Assembly (NCBI RefSeq): GCF_002234675.1
Contig: NC_019870.2
Location: 248,001-312,000, forward strand
DNA from: Oryzias latipes
Lineage: Eukaryota; Chordata; Actinopteri; Beloniformes; Adrianichthyidae
Direction of reading: 5' to 3'
DNA: 64,000 bases
Part shown: positions 1-12,199 of the stretch, one piece after another
How positions within the stretch are numbered: the stretch's first letter is position 1
How the letters are laid out: each line of letters opens with the position of its first letter
The notes under the pieces: generated by a model
What the model was told of the DNA's origin: nothing
The model's database searches: none
The model's input: only the letters and a program-made list of their open reading frames with translations
Made by a program: the position numbers and the translations under genes

Positions 1-236
1 TTACCATGGTGATACAGGGGTCATTTGTTAAACTGCTAAGTGTTCCAACCAAAGGCTCCAGACGGCTCCAGGTCCGGCCGTCCCCCACTGATCGGCTCAG
101 AGCTAAGTCAAGTTACCTGGACAGCAGCGGTTATCAAGGATTCCTGTCTGACTGTTGCTGCAATTAAGGCAACGTGTGCGGTTGAAACGGTTGCGTCGTC
201 AGAGCGCGGCCATGGCCTCGTGCCGTGGACACCAGC

Positions 237-3200
237 TCACAGTTTGGCCTTGTTCATGCGGCTCATCAGTTTCTCCAGTTTGATTGCAAGGGTCATGTCA
301 CCTTTGATTTGCAGTTTTCCAGACATAAAGGCCAGAGTGGGCTTCAGCTTCCCTGAAACAACAGGCAGTCACCACGGTGATGCTCAGAATGCATGGTTGC
401 CATGGCTGCAGCATCAGACCTGCGCTCACCTGCAAACATTTTATTGAAGTCCCCAGAATCCATCTTCATGACAACGTCCGCTTTAAGCGACGGGTCGCCT
501 TTCCCCGCACTGCCAGAGCCACTCTTCAGATCCAGAAACCAGACGCCGGCATGCTCCCCTAAAGAGGATAGACAGGAACGCTTAGGACACGCCCACCAGA
601 GAACTGCCCTTTCCTCACAAGACTGTGGCGGCGGTCTCCACTTCACCTGACAGATCAAACCTGTAGACGCCCTGCGTCGATTTGACGACGTCCTCGCTGA
701 GAACGCCTCTGATGGCATTGAAGGTGCTTTCTATTGGTCCATCGGAGGGGGGCGGGGCTGTCGACAATGGTGGAGGTTTGAAGGCTGGGGTTGCCCCTAG
801 CAACCATGAAAGGCAAGTCACTTTACAGCAGTACTTCTCAATTATTTTTTGCAAGGAAAAAAAAAAAAGTTTCACACCCCCCCCACACACACACAAACAC
901 ACACACTCGTACGGTGACAATATTATATACAAAATTGTGTAGTTATACCTAAAATTGTATCTTTTAACAAAAGAAAAACTCAATATAAATCCACTTTCAT
1001 CAAATATTAACTTTATTTAGCCACTGTTCTAGTCTAAAACAGAAAAGAAGCTTAAAGTGCCTGAAATATAAAAAATCTGTCATTCCTAATTTAAACTAGA
1101 AACATTTTGACCAACTGAACCATTTGATGCTGAGAAAAATAATTCAATCAATAAATAATATTAAATGTTAATTGATCTGAAACATTAACAGCACCAATAT
1201 GTTTAACGTTTTTAGTCTGAAGAAATAGATAAAAAACATTGTGTTGATTATTTTTCTAAATGATGGATTATTTATTCATGATGTCATAAAGTGCAGCTGT
1301 TTTCCTGCTTTACCTGCTGTCTTTATGTCAAATACTGACACCAACTAAACCACAGGCAGACAAAGAAAACATTGATGGAAAATAAAGATACGTCATCAAA
1401 ATGTCTACAATAGTTCATAAAGAAGGACATATTTAGAATGAACTGAGGAATCTAAAGACACATGATGATCCTGGTGTTGCGTAATAGGCAGCTCTCTGCG
1501 TCTGCTGTTCCACCGGCATCCTGAGCCCACTATCCCTCCCCTCTCCTTCTCACACACGCGTGTGTCAGGAGACAGGAGCAGCTGCAGGGACGGCAGTTCA
1601 CAGTCTCAGGCTGTTACAAACTCTGTCATATAACAGATAACAGGAAACCAATAGTGGACCAGACTTTTTTCCAAGCACTGAGCCGCTGTCACCACCGCCC
1701 CCTGTTAAATTTGCGCCCCGGGCAATTGCCCGTATTACCTGTGCCTAAAACCGTTACTACTGCGCCCCCCCCCTGGCATCGCATTGGTGCACCCCACTAT
1801 TTGAAAAAGCGTCACATTTCCTTTCAGTGGTCCTCAAAGGCCTCGGCCTCTGGCACGCTGAGCTCCACCCTACAGAACCCCAACAGGACTCACCGTGCTG
1901 CTCCATCTGCTGGACCAACACGTCCGGGGTTTCGTCCAGGAAAAAGTCTGGCAGTAGAGGGTGACCTGTGGACCAATCAGAAGCCTCTGTGAGCATCACC
2001 TGTGCTGTGCAGCTTCTGCTTAGACAAACCTTCTCACCAGGCTGGACAGCGTACGCCTCAAAGTCCTGGACTCCCTGCTCTCGGAGGACGTCCTCGTCCA
2101 CCAGGAAGTGACCCGTGTATTCCTTCGGTTTGGACAGGATGGCATAGGCGGCGTCCGCCATGATGTCAGCTTTGCGGCACTGTTTGGCCACGCCTTCTCC
2201 ACCCAGCATGTCCATGGCGGCTGTCTGGATTGCTAGGATGGACCCCACATGGTTACAGTGTCATGTGACCCGTTCATCACCCTGGAGGGTGGAAGACGCT
2301 TCTGTTACCTGTTTTGGGCCAAAGAGCGTTTACAGCAAGCTGACCCCGAAACTCTTCCGCCATTCCCAGGACGCACATGGACATGCCGTACTTAGCCATC
2401 GTGTAAGCTAATAAACCCAAAATAAAGGGGGGTTAATGATGTGGGACCCGGAAAGAGGGGGTCCTCTCTGTTTGCCATTTTACCTGTGTGGTTCTTGAAC
2501 CAGACAGGGTTGAGGTTGAGAGGCGGGGACAGGTTCAGGATGTGAGGACAGCGACTCTTCAGCAGGTGAGGGATGATCAGCTTGGACCTGAAGGACAGGA
2601 CCGTCTGTCAGGTGACTTCAACAGCTCGCTTTCATGTCACGGAGAAAACGGCGCCGCTGTTACACAGGTGTGATGCTCTGGCAGCTGTGAACATTTTCAT
2701 CTGCACATGTATGTTCATGACACCTGTTCATCTGCACATGGGGGGAGGGCATGGAGAAAAGGGGGACAGAGTTCTGGAGTGTGGGGGGGCGGGGGGGTTT
2801 TGGCCATTTACACACACACTGACAGCGCCACTTGGACTAAGGTAGGGTGAGAACCAAACCTGTGACTTTTCAGTCAGAGGTTGACCGCCCCACGGATGCA
2901 CCACAGGCACACTAGTTTGATCTGAAGTAAACTGAATCTCAAACAGGGGGGGGGGGGGGGTCCTACAATAATAAAGCTGGATGTCAGTGAGACAGTGGAA
3001 TTGAACATTGAATTTGATGAATGAATGTTGGCACAACAGCAGAGCCTTGAGGCACACCTCACATGATGGGAGGGGGCTGAAGGCTTTGAGCTGGATGAAC
3101 TGAGGGGGGAGTGGGTGATTCCAAAGGAAGAAAAGCAATAAAAACAGGGAGCGATGGAGAGATCAAGTACATCCAGGATGAAGAGTTCATGGGAATCAGT

Positions 3201-6200
3201 GGGGTAGAAAGTTGAGGCCGGAACACCAACGTTGATCATGGGTGTGGGGGGGGTGCTGAGAGGGGACCACTCTTCCAGGTACTTTGGAAATTGTACATAG
3301 AAGTAGGAGAAAGGTGTTTCATACGTCAGGTATGTTCCTCTCAGGTTGATCCCAAGCATCAGGTCAACCTTTTTCATTGGGGTCTCCAGAGTTCCCGTCA
3401 GGCTGATGGCGCTGGCGTTGTTCACCAGGATGTCAATACCTGCCGTCACAAACAACACCTGCCATGACGTCACCATGACAGCAGACCACCTCAGTGTAGT
3501 CTGACCACAAAGGAGCCGTCGCGCCTCCATGGGACGAAACGCTTACCTCCAAAGGTGTCGATGGCTTTCTGAACAGCTGTTCCAATTTGCTGCTCATCTC
3601 TGATGTCAACGATGCATGGTAGCGCCTTCCCCCCCGCTGCCTCCACTGAACACAGTTAGAAAACCGTTATTGGAGGCAAAAGCAGGAACCGGCTTGACCG
3701 AGTCCATTTCAAGACCCAACGGCCTTTAGCACAGTCCTGGTCAGAGATGCAGTAAAACACTTGTTTTGTTTGGGGGGTGGGGTTTTGTGGACAGGTGTCT
3801 TTCTATGGATAACCAGTTCAAACAGGTGACATTTATACAGGTAACCAGTGGAGGACCCGAGGATCCTCTACAGAAGAAGTTACAGGTCTGTGAGAGACAG
3901 AAATCTAGCTTTTTTTGTAGATGAACAAATACTTATTTTCCACTATAATTTACAAATATTTTCTTTTCTATTTTGCCTCTCATAGTTGAGGTTTACCTAT
4001 AATGGAAATTACAGGCCTCTCTCATCTTTTGAAGTCAGAGAACAATTGGTACTTTCTTTCCCCATTGTAACATGGTACTTCCTGTCTTTACGATAGGATT
4101 GAAAATGATACAGACTTTCTCACTGTCCTCCCTTCATCAGCTTTATTTCACCCCAAAACAGGCTCATAAATCTGATCCACATTTGTCAAATAGAAATGTG
4201 GGTTTCTTCCTATACTGTACTTGGTCATCACAGAAGGGATCTTTTCTGTTTCACCGCCTTTTCTTTCTGAATTTTACTTGATAAGTAACTTTACAAAATA
4301 TGATAAACCACAAAAAGTCAGATGAAGTGTAAAGATAAAAGTGACAAATGTGGATCAGATCAGTCCCGACAGAGAGTGCACTGATGTTTAGTGCAAGTGG
4401 GATTCCATCCAACCTCTGAACGAACCGCTAAGCTAACCACTGAAAAACACCCTAAACCCAACCTTGAACCAAGCGCTGAACCAATACTCTGGTTATTGTT
4501 GAGCTACACGTCTACTTGAAGACGGAGCAACTATCTGCGTTTAGCCAGTTAGCAGGAAGTCATACTGGGTCCAGTTCTCAGATGCAGTTGACGGTCGTAC
4601 ATCACACAGCAGGTTGCAGACCCCACGACCCAAACAGAGAGGCTGTTAACTCACCTTCCTCAGCAGCGGTGTAGATGGTGCCCGGCAGCTTTGGGTGCTG
4701 TTCGGCTGTCTTTGCAGCAATCACGACATTGGCGCCGTCTCTGGCAGCTTTCAAAGCAATAGCTTTTCCAATTCCACGGCTCGCGCCCGTGATGAAGAGC
4801 GTGCAGCCAGCTAGCTTCCTGAACAGGAACTACAGTTAGCTTCAAAAGCCTCATTAGCATCTTTTTTTAAATCAATGGCTGAACTTAACAGAACATGGCT
4901 TCATACAGAACAGAAAAGAATAAAAAATATTTATCTACATTATACATGGTGTAATATGTGCAACAATCAGACAAATGCGCAACAATCAGACAAATGCGCA
5001 ACAATCAGACAACTGCACAACATTTGGACAACTGCACAATAATCAGACCGATGTGCAACAATCAGACTAATGTGCAACAATCAGACAAATGTGCAACATT
5101 TAGACAAATGTGCAACAATCAGACAAATGCTCAACAATCAGACTAATGTGCAACAATCAGACAAATGCAAAACCATCAGACAAATGCGCAACAATCAGAC
5201 AAATGTGCAACAATCAGACAAATGTGCAACCATCAGACAAATGCGCAACCATGAGACAAATGCGCAACCATCAGACAAATGTGCAACCATCAGACTAATG
5301 CGCAACAATCAGACTAATGCGCAACAATCATACAAATGCACAACGATCAGACAAATGCGCAACGATTAGACAAATGCGCAACATTTAGACAAATGCGCAA
5401 CATTTAGACAAATGCACATTTGGACAAATGCACAACAATCAGACCGATGTGCAACAATCAGACAAATGTGCAACAATCAGACAAATGTGCAACAATCAGA
5501 CAAATGCGCAACAATCAGACTAATGTGCAACAATCAGAAAAATGAACCAACCATCAGACAAATGCGCAACAATCAGACAAATGTGCAACAATCAGACAAA
5601 TGTGCAACAATCAGACAAATGTGCAAAAATCAGACAAATGCGCAACAATCAGACTAATGTGCATCAATCAGAAAAATGAACCAACCATCAGACAAATGCA
5701 CAACAATCAGACAAATGCGCAACCATCAGACAAATGCGCAACAATCAGACCGATGTGCAACCATCAGACTAATGCGCAACATTTAGACAAATGTGCAACA
5801 ATCAGACAAATGCACAACATTTGGACAAATGCACAACATTCGGACAAATGCACAACAATCAGACCGATGTGCAACAATCAGACCGATGTGCAACAATCAG
5901 ACTAATGTGCAACAATCAGACAAATGTGCAACATTTAGACAAATGTGCAACAATCAGACAAATGCTCAACAATCAGACAAATGCACAACCATCAGACAAA
6001 TGCGCAACAATCAGACAAATGTGCAACAATCAGACTAATGTGCAACAATCAGACAAATGCACAACCATCAGACAAATGGGCAAGGATCAAAGCAAAGATG
6101 TGCAGGATACCAGAGGCTTGTGGTGTAAAGATGGCATTCAGTACAATGACAGTTGTTGGGAAGAAACCGTCTCTGACTTGGTCTGCTCAGAGGCAGCAGA

Positions 6201-9200
6201 CTGAAAAAGTGGCGCCGGGCTGAGAACTGTCCTTCAGAATGGTTCTAGCTCTGTTGAGGCAGCAGGAGCTAGTGCAGGCAGAGGACAGACGGTGATTTTC
6301 TGTACAGTGTCGGTCTCCGTCTGTCTGCGTCTGTGCAGCTGAAGCGCCAAAGGGACATGTAACCCAGGTGTTGTCTACTGGCTTTGTTTTGCCTGCCTTG
6401 CCCCTGTATTTTTCTCCTTCCTGGTCACTCTGTATTTCCCGCGGCGGTGACGTCATTTGGTCACATGGGGCGGTCGGCCAATCACGAGCGTTTATTCCGT
6501 GACGTCACAGCATCACGTGACACGGCGCAGCCAATCACAAACGCATATAAGGGTACAGGAAGTCAGCAGTGTTAGATGCAGTGGGAGGCCAGATGAGACA
6601 AGGCACAGGTATGATTTAAGTTAGTTTCCTACTTTACTGCTCTATTTTCACTGGATGTTTATTGTGATGCATGGTATGTCACAGGGGCCCTCTATCCAGT
6701 TCAAAACAAAGAGCATTTGGAAGTGATTTTTGGCGGAAATTGGTGAGTCAATAGTTTGTTATGCTAATGTAGCTTAGCCACTGTCACTCATTAACATGGA
6801 AGCTACTAGCATGGCTTTTCATCAAGCTTTCTGCCTGTTTCAACCTAAACCTGAAAAGGGGTACGTACCCATATGTAAAGAATGTGTTGAATTAGTTATA
6901 TTGTCAGACTAGTTAGTATTCAGAGATTATTTAACTTAATGTTAATTTGTTTAAATTAAACTTAATAATAACTATTTCTTTTAAAAGGCTGCTAGAAGTT
7001 GAAGCTGGGGTAACTATGGTGCTCTGGGGTTCTGTCCTCTTTCTCATCTACTTCTACCCTTCCTCTCTTCTCTATTCTTGATCATTATTTATCATTTAGT
7101 TCTCCATGCCTCTGTTTGGTGCAGTGCGATTCATGTATTGTCCCTCTTTTCCTCTCCCCTCCTGGGGAGTGGGAGTGCTTCCAGACTCCTGTTGGCTCAT
7201 CCGTGCTCCTGTTCCTACACCTGGCTGTGGATCCTGCCTCTGGCTCATCTCTGGCTCGTCTCTGCTCTGTGCCTGACCGAGTACCTCGTCTCTGCTCCTG
7301 CTCCTACACCTGGCTTTGGTTCCTGTCTCCGGCTCGACTCGCGCCTTTGACTGTCCCGATAACCACGGCTGGATGAAGCTCGTCTGCTGGACTTTTATAT
7401 ATGTAGTTGTAGATTTAGATAAGTTAATTCTTCTCTAAGATTTCTGGTAAATCGCCTGTCCGTCCTGGGGGAGGATCCCTCCTTCATGTGGACACCCCTG
7501 AGGTTTCTTCCGGAATCCGTTTTTTTTGGGAGTTTTTCCTTACCGTGAAGGGGGGTCTAAGGGCAGGGATGCCAGTATAGCTTAGTCAGTTTGTTAGTTC
7601 ATTTTAGTATTTTTCTATTGAACTCTTTGTATTCGTGATCCTTTTGAGTTCATGTTTTACTTCGAAGCCCATCGAGACGACTGTTGTTGTGATTTTGGGC
7701 TGTACAAATACAATTGAATTGAATTGAGTGATGTATTTGCTATTGCTAATTTAATGTTTGGAATTGAATGTGGTGCAATTAGTACTATATTTTTATGAAT
7801 TGTGTGCACACTGGATTATGTTAACTGGCAAGGGAATGGGGTTTTTTTCTGCTTGTTGATGTGAAGAAAACATAGATTTAATTGAGACTCTGGTCCCGTT
7901 ACCCAGGCCAGGTCCATGATGGCGAGCTAGACCCTGGAACCTGAACCATCAGAAAAGCCGCATCCTCCCGCCAAGCCGGTAGGGGGCTCCTAGTAGCCCA
8001 GTTGAAAACAAAGACCTCTGACCCAGCTTATGCCCACACCATCGCTTTAATGAACTATATTCATACAAACTAAATTCACGCTTCCCAGTGCACTTACCTT
8101 CCTCTGAACTGTGGGCGGGTTGGTTTTTCTTTGTGTTTTTGTTTCTATGGTGCAACTAAAAGTTGCTGGACTCGAGGACACCCTACAACAGTCATGCCTT
8201 TGTAAATGTGAAACATTTTGAAGTACTTTTGTGTCTATCTGAATGGCCATTCATTGTTTCTCTTCATTATTGTCTATCACTGTAAATAAATTGCCCCACA
8301 CCAAACAACAACTTCAGTTTCCTGCCATTCCCTCAGAGAGTCGAATTTCAGTCTTCTGGTCATTAGCCCATTTAGTTCTTTTCCTTTTTTGTGTGTGTGA
8401 CACAGTTGCTACAGAGATGACTAGGAGGTCCTTGATCCAGGAGCAGGTGGGCGGAGGGAGCCCCCGGTTGGTTGAGGATCAGAGCGTCTTGTATTATTGT
8501 GGTGAATTTGGAGCTTTCGTCAACAGATTAGCAATCGCAGCCAGAAGAAGCAAACACACAACAACACAAAAACATAAACCCAACAATGCAGGGCTTGTAA
8601 GGTTAGATTGAGCAGCTAAGGAAAATAAAGCCAAATAAAACTAAAATTCAATAAAAACAAAAATATCTTTACGCTGTGTTTAAGGGTCAAATAAACCAAT
8701 TTATTACCCACGTATTCAGCAGCGGTCTAACTACGGGCAGTTGCCCGGGGCACCAATTCAAAGGGGACACCGGCTCAGCGCTTGGAGGAAAAAGATGGTT
8801 TGGTGTTGCGATTTTCTATTTTCTGTTACATCATAATGTTTGTACCCGCCTGAAACCAGCGATCGGCGGCCTGAGCGCGTTTCTGTCGGCTGAAAAGGCG
8901 CCGCAAAGGTGTGTGAAAAAAAATGGAGGGGTGGAGGTCAGAATCTGCTTTACAAAATATTTTAAAAATCGGTCGTTCTAGTGGGGCTGCACTGTGGTGC
9001 AGTGGTTAGCACTCTTGCCTCACAGCAAGAATAGCCCAGGTTCAAGTCCCGGCTGCATGGAGTTAGCATGTTCTCAGGGTTTTCTCAGACTTCCTCCCAC
9101 CGTCCAAAAACATGCTTCATAGGCTCATTTACTCTAAATTGTCCCTAGGTGTGCACGTGAGAGTGCATGAGTGTGTGATTGTGGCCCCGAGACAGACTGG

Positions 9201-10836
9201 CGACCTATCCAGGATGACCCCGCCTTCGCCCACGAGCAGCCGGGATAGGCTCCAGCAGCCCAGTGACCCAGAAAGGGACAAACGGAAGAAGGTGAATGAA
9301 TAAATGAATCAGTGATTCTGTAACCTACATTTTATAATAGAATGCAGAATTTTAAATACCTTTGTTAATTTTTGTGTAAAATGGCCAAATAAAAATGGGG
9401 AACACAAAACGATGAGGTCACCAAGGGGAAAATTGGTTTAGTTGACGCTTTTGGTGGGAGGTTTATCGGCAAGCGCCAAAACACCGTAGAGACGGACAAA
9501 AAAAATGTCAACGCCATTTAGAAAAAAAAAAAAGAAGAGAAGCGAGATTAGAAAAAGGGTTTGTCCTCATGGGGATGGATGCATGTTTCCTGCTCACCGC
9601 CATGGCGACGCCAAAAACTTTTGTTTTGTGGTCGATGACTAAAACTGAAGAGGGCCTTAATGTTGCTGCTGACATCATTGTTTGTTTATTAAGCTCTTAT
9701 TTGATCTCAAACGTTCATGTTGTAACATTAATGATAACGCTCAGACGCCATGACTGGTGTGTTCATACATGTGGAATGAGCTGTGGTGCTGAAGATGGAG
9801 AAGAAGAAGGAAGAGGAAGAGGAGAAGGAAGAGTTCTAAAACTCTGAACCAGTTAAGTCAACATTTGAAGTTAAGGTGGGTTCATTTGCAGCCTGCGTGT
9901 ACGAAGTAGTTTTTCATTTCTTTGCATCACGTTCTATAATTAGTTACTAGAATTTTCATAAATCTGTAGTTTAAAGGTGAATCTTTACTATTTACTACAA
10001 CTCTATAGTGACAAAACCTCAGTAGATCAGTCCTCACTAGAAATGTGTCAATCATAGGACTGAAAACAGCAACAAGGAGCGGATTTCACTGCGGCGAAGT
10101 TAGCTTCAGGTTGGATTCCACAGACATTTAGCGCAGATCCCAGTGAGGTCTCTTAGGGACCGTCAACAAATTAACAAGTGCATGAGATGAAGAAGATTTT
10201 AGATCAAACCCAGACCTAAATGCTTTGCAAAAATAAATAAATTACTATAAAACATTTCCTCATGTTTTGTCTAAATAATCGGATTTATTTTGCGCTGAAT
10301 GTCTGTGGAATCTAACCTGAAGCTAACTTTACCGCAGCTGCTTTCCTTCTCTAAGTACACATCTATACTATACTGTTATGTACTATACTATACTATACTA
10401 TAGAATATATTATACATAGAGTGTTGGAGTCTCTTGTTTCAGGCTCAGGCTGACATGGACCCAGTCCGAAGTGCAGCTCGGAACACTGATCCAAATGGAT
10501 CCCGTTCATAAGAACTTTAGAATTTTCCTCAAACAGGAACCTTTCGGCCTCCGTAAACACAGCCAGGAGATTCGGAGAAGTCTGGTTCCGTAGTGGTCCC
10601 ACTATCCTGGCAGATTTTGAGGACATCGTGCAACAGACGATCGAAACCGAAGCGACCCGAACTGTTCTGACCCGGGTTCTTCTGAACTAGGGTGGAATGA
10701 CTGAGAGCTCTGCTGGTCCGAAAACTTCACCTCAGAGTTGGAGGCCGAACCGCCCACGAAAACGAACCGGGTCGGCCACAAAGTCCCGCGCACAGTGGTG
10801 TCCACGCGCACGAACTTACCCCGTGTTCTGCAGCAT
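237..10836 (-). CDS. hsdl2: Hydroxysteroid dehydrogenase-like protein 2, complete, 11 exons
   Basis: Exons in transcript order: 10836-10820, 4818-4655, 3645-3547, 3439-3325, 2587-2484, 2407-2309, 2232-2038, 1965-1894, 796-647, 558-430, 352-237. They join in phase to 1260 nt (419 aa plus stop); human HSDL2 is 418 aa. The SDR fold is visible: TGASRGIG at residues 16-23, NNAS at 100-103, and the catalytic pair Y168/K172 in YTMAK. The C-terminal part (about 300-415) is an SCP2 sterol-carrier domain containing WFLDLKSG and ADVVMKM. The protein ends in AKL, a type 1 peroxisomal targeting signal. The family is known as a peroxisomal/mitochondrial SDR-SCP2 protein linked to lipid metabolism; its physiological substrate is not firmly known. 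The start was chosen because ATG-CTG-CAG-AAC-ACG-GG followed by GTAAGT fits the human N-terminus (MLPNTG) and the phase of exon 2. Introns between middle exons are only 72-76 nt, but intron 1 is 6.0 kb and repeat-filled. Confidence 0.95.
4956..6082. repeat. 19-bp minisatellite in HSDL2 intron 1
   Basis: About 59 tandem copies of a 19-bp unit, CAATCAGACAAATGYGCAA, with frequent single-base variants (ACAATTTAG, GGACAA, ACCATCAG). Because 19 is not a multiple of 3, three units give a 57-nt period, and all three plus-strand frames stay open over long stretches as a 19-residue peptide repeat. This accounts for the 60-140 aa open frames here, which are not genes. The array ends 138 nt upstream of the acceptor of HSDL2 exon 2. 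Confidence 0.95.
7430..7737 (+). mobile_element. 3' end of a fish L2/CR1-type LINE
   Basis: The block shows the usual 3' untranslated layout of teleost non-LTR elements: GAGGTTTCTTCC, then GGGAGTTTTTCCTTACCGTG, then GGGCTGTACAAATACAATTG, ending in an (AATTG)n tail. No reverse transcriptase frame precedes it, so the copy is 5' truncated. It lies in HSDL2 intron 1, antisense to the gene. Clade assignment is from memory of fish repeats and is not tested. Confidence 0.65.
8985..9302 (+). mobile_element. tRNA-derived SINE-like element
   Basis: The head contains pol III promoter boxes: box A-like TGGTGCAGTGG and box B-like GGTTCAAGTCC, about 40 nt apart as in a tRNA gene. The body has phrases common in fish interspersed repeats (CCTCCCACCGTCCAAAAACATG, TAAATTGTCC, GGGATAGGCTCCAGCAGCCC). 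It ends in a GAATGAATAAATGAAT tail. It lies inside HSDL2 intron 1. It is not a functional tRNA because the region after box B does not pair back to the head. Confidence 0.7.
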
Positions 10837-10990
10837 GGTGCCTCAGGTGTGCGCGGACAGGTGCGGTCAAAGCGGCAGGCAGTCAGCTTCACGTTCACCT
10901 TTCACCCATTTACACAAGCCCCGCCCCGGATGTCCTTCTTCTTCCTTTAGTTTCGGGATGCGATTCCCCACATAACTAGACTCATGTCTG
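10837..10990 (-). promoter_or_regulatory. Probable HSDL2 5' UTR and promoter region
   Basis: This is the sequence directly upstream of the 17-nt coding part of HSDL2 exon 1. It is richer in C, G and CpG than the AT-rich intron and intergenic DNA on either side. No TATA box is evident. Inferred only from position and composition; the transcription start is not defined. Confidence 0.4.
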
Positions 10991-11689
10991 CCCCCTACTG
11001 TTCTGGGGTGGAACAGTTAAAACGCTCGAACTGATCCGTGCAGCCTGACCCCGCCCCCTGGCGTTCCATACAGGAAGTACCTCCAAGAAGCCAAAGTCCC
11101 GTACAGAGAAATAAACATTTGTTCCGCAGTCGTTGTACTGGTCAGAAGAAACATTCTGGATCTGATGCCTTTTCTAAACATTCTTTTCTTGATAATCCAC
11201 ATTTTTAGGACATTTTTTTCTTTGTAGTTACAGTAATTCGGGTTATAAACTGACCAATCAGATGCCTCGGTAAAAGCATGTGGTGCTCACTGGCCCCCAC
11301 TTCGAATGTGTGATTGACAGATTTCTCCCGAGTCACTTGCAGTGGAAGGGGTGTGGACTTCCAACAAAATCACGGATTGGCCTAGAAACATAACGCAAAC
11401 CGACTCGGACCAATCACTGTCGTCTGGCTCCAAATGGCGGCGGCGTTTCACAGAAAAATGGCGACTAAATTGTCTTGATTTGGCCGTAGCCAGATGTACG
11501 GCATTTTCATAGGGTAAGGAATATGTCAATAAGAAACCCATTCATTAAGACAAAGTTGTGCACAAATTATATGAATACAACATTTAGTTTCATGTTTGAC
11601 ATTACTATTATGAACACGAAATTTTAACTCTGTCAAAAGTACGTCAGGGGGCCACAGGCATAAACATTTGTGTCACAAGAACAGACAGA

Positions 11690-12095
11690 CGGCCGGATCC
11701 AGAGGCAGCAGGTTTATTAGCTCAGCTAAAAGTTCACACAGCTAAATCAGGGTCAAGCTGGCAGGACTCGATAACAGGCGTGAGATCATCCGAGGAGAGA
11801 CAGGGTGGTCCAAATCCAGCCGAGGGTCAGGGCGGGCGGCAGTCAGAAACAGGGTAGACACAGAAACGCAGGTCCAACTACAACACTGAAGGCAGTACTT
11901 CACACTGAGTGAGGCTCAGTGCAGAGCTGAAGTCTGCTGTGGTTGGTTGATGAATGAATGAATGAGAGTCAGGTGTGCAGCATCCAGGAAGTGTGCACTG
12001 GGGTTGCTGGGAGATGTAGTGTGGCTAGAACTCTGGGGACAGGTCCCGCCGGTGACCAGAGGGAAAGGCAGACCTGTGACTTCTGACAAGTGGCA
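11690..12095. repeat. Unclassified interspersed repeat
   Basis: A purine-rich, coding-poor block with phrases I associate with dispersed fish repeats (GCAGGTTTATTAG, AGGGTCAAGCTGGCAGG, ACAGGGTAGACACAGAAACG) and a short (GAAT)n run. No terminal repeats or reading frame were found. Low confidence; it could equally be unique intergenic DNA. Confidence 0.3.
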
Positions 12096-12199
12096 CATGC
12101 ATATTGAAGTTTATTTATAAAACTGAAATAAATTACAACTTTTAGAAAGTTGATGATCCCATAATGGGGAAATGATCTAGTTACTACAGCTCTGTTAAA

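Noticed and set aside
2874-3530. 218-codon minus-strand frame as a single exon
   Set aside because: Only 3439-3325 matches HSDL2; the rest is intron read-through and the conserved continuation (SKLIIPHLL) is in the next exon at 2587-2484.
4956-6204. Plus-strand open frames of 60-137 codons (MCNNQTN..., MQQSDKC...)
   Set aside because: They are the three frames of a 19-bp tandem repeat inside HSDL2 intron 1; no codon bias, start context or flanking gene structure.
8995-9070. Functional tRNA gene within the SINE head
   Set aside because: Pol III boxes are present, but acceptor and anticodon stems do not pair and the sequence continues into a SINE body.
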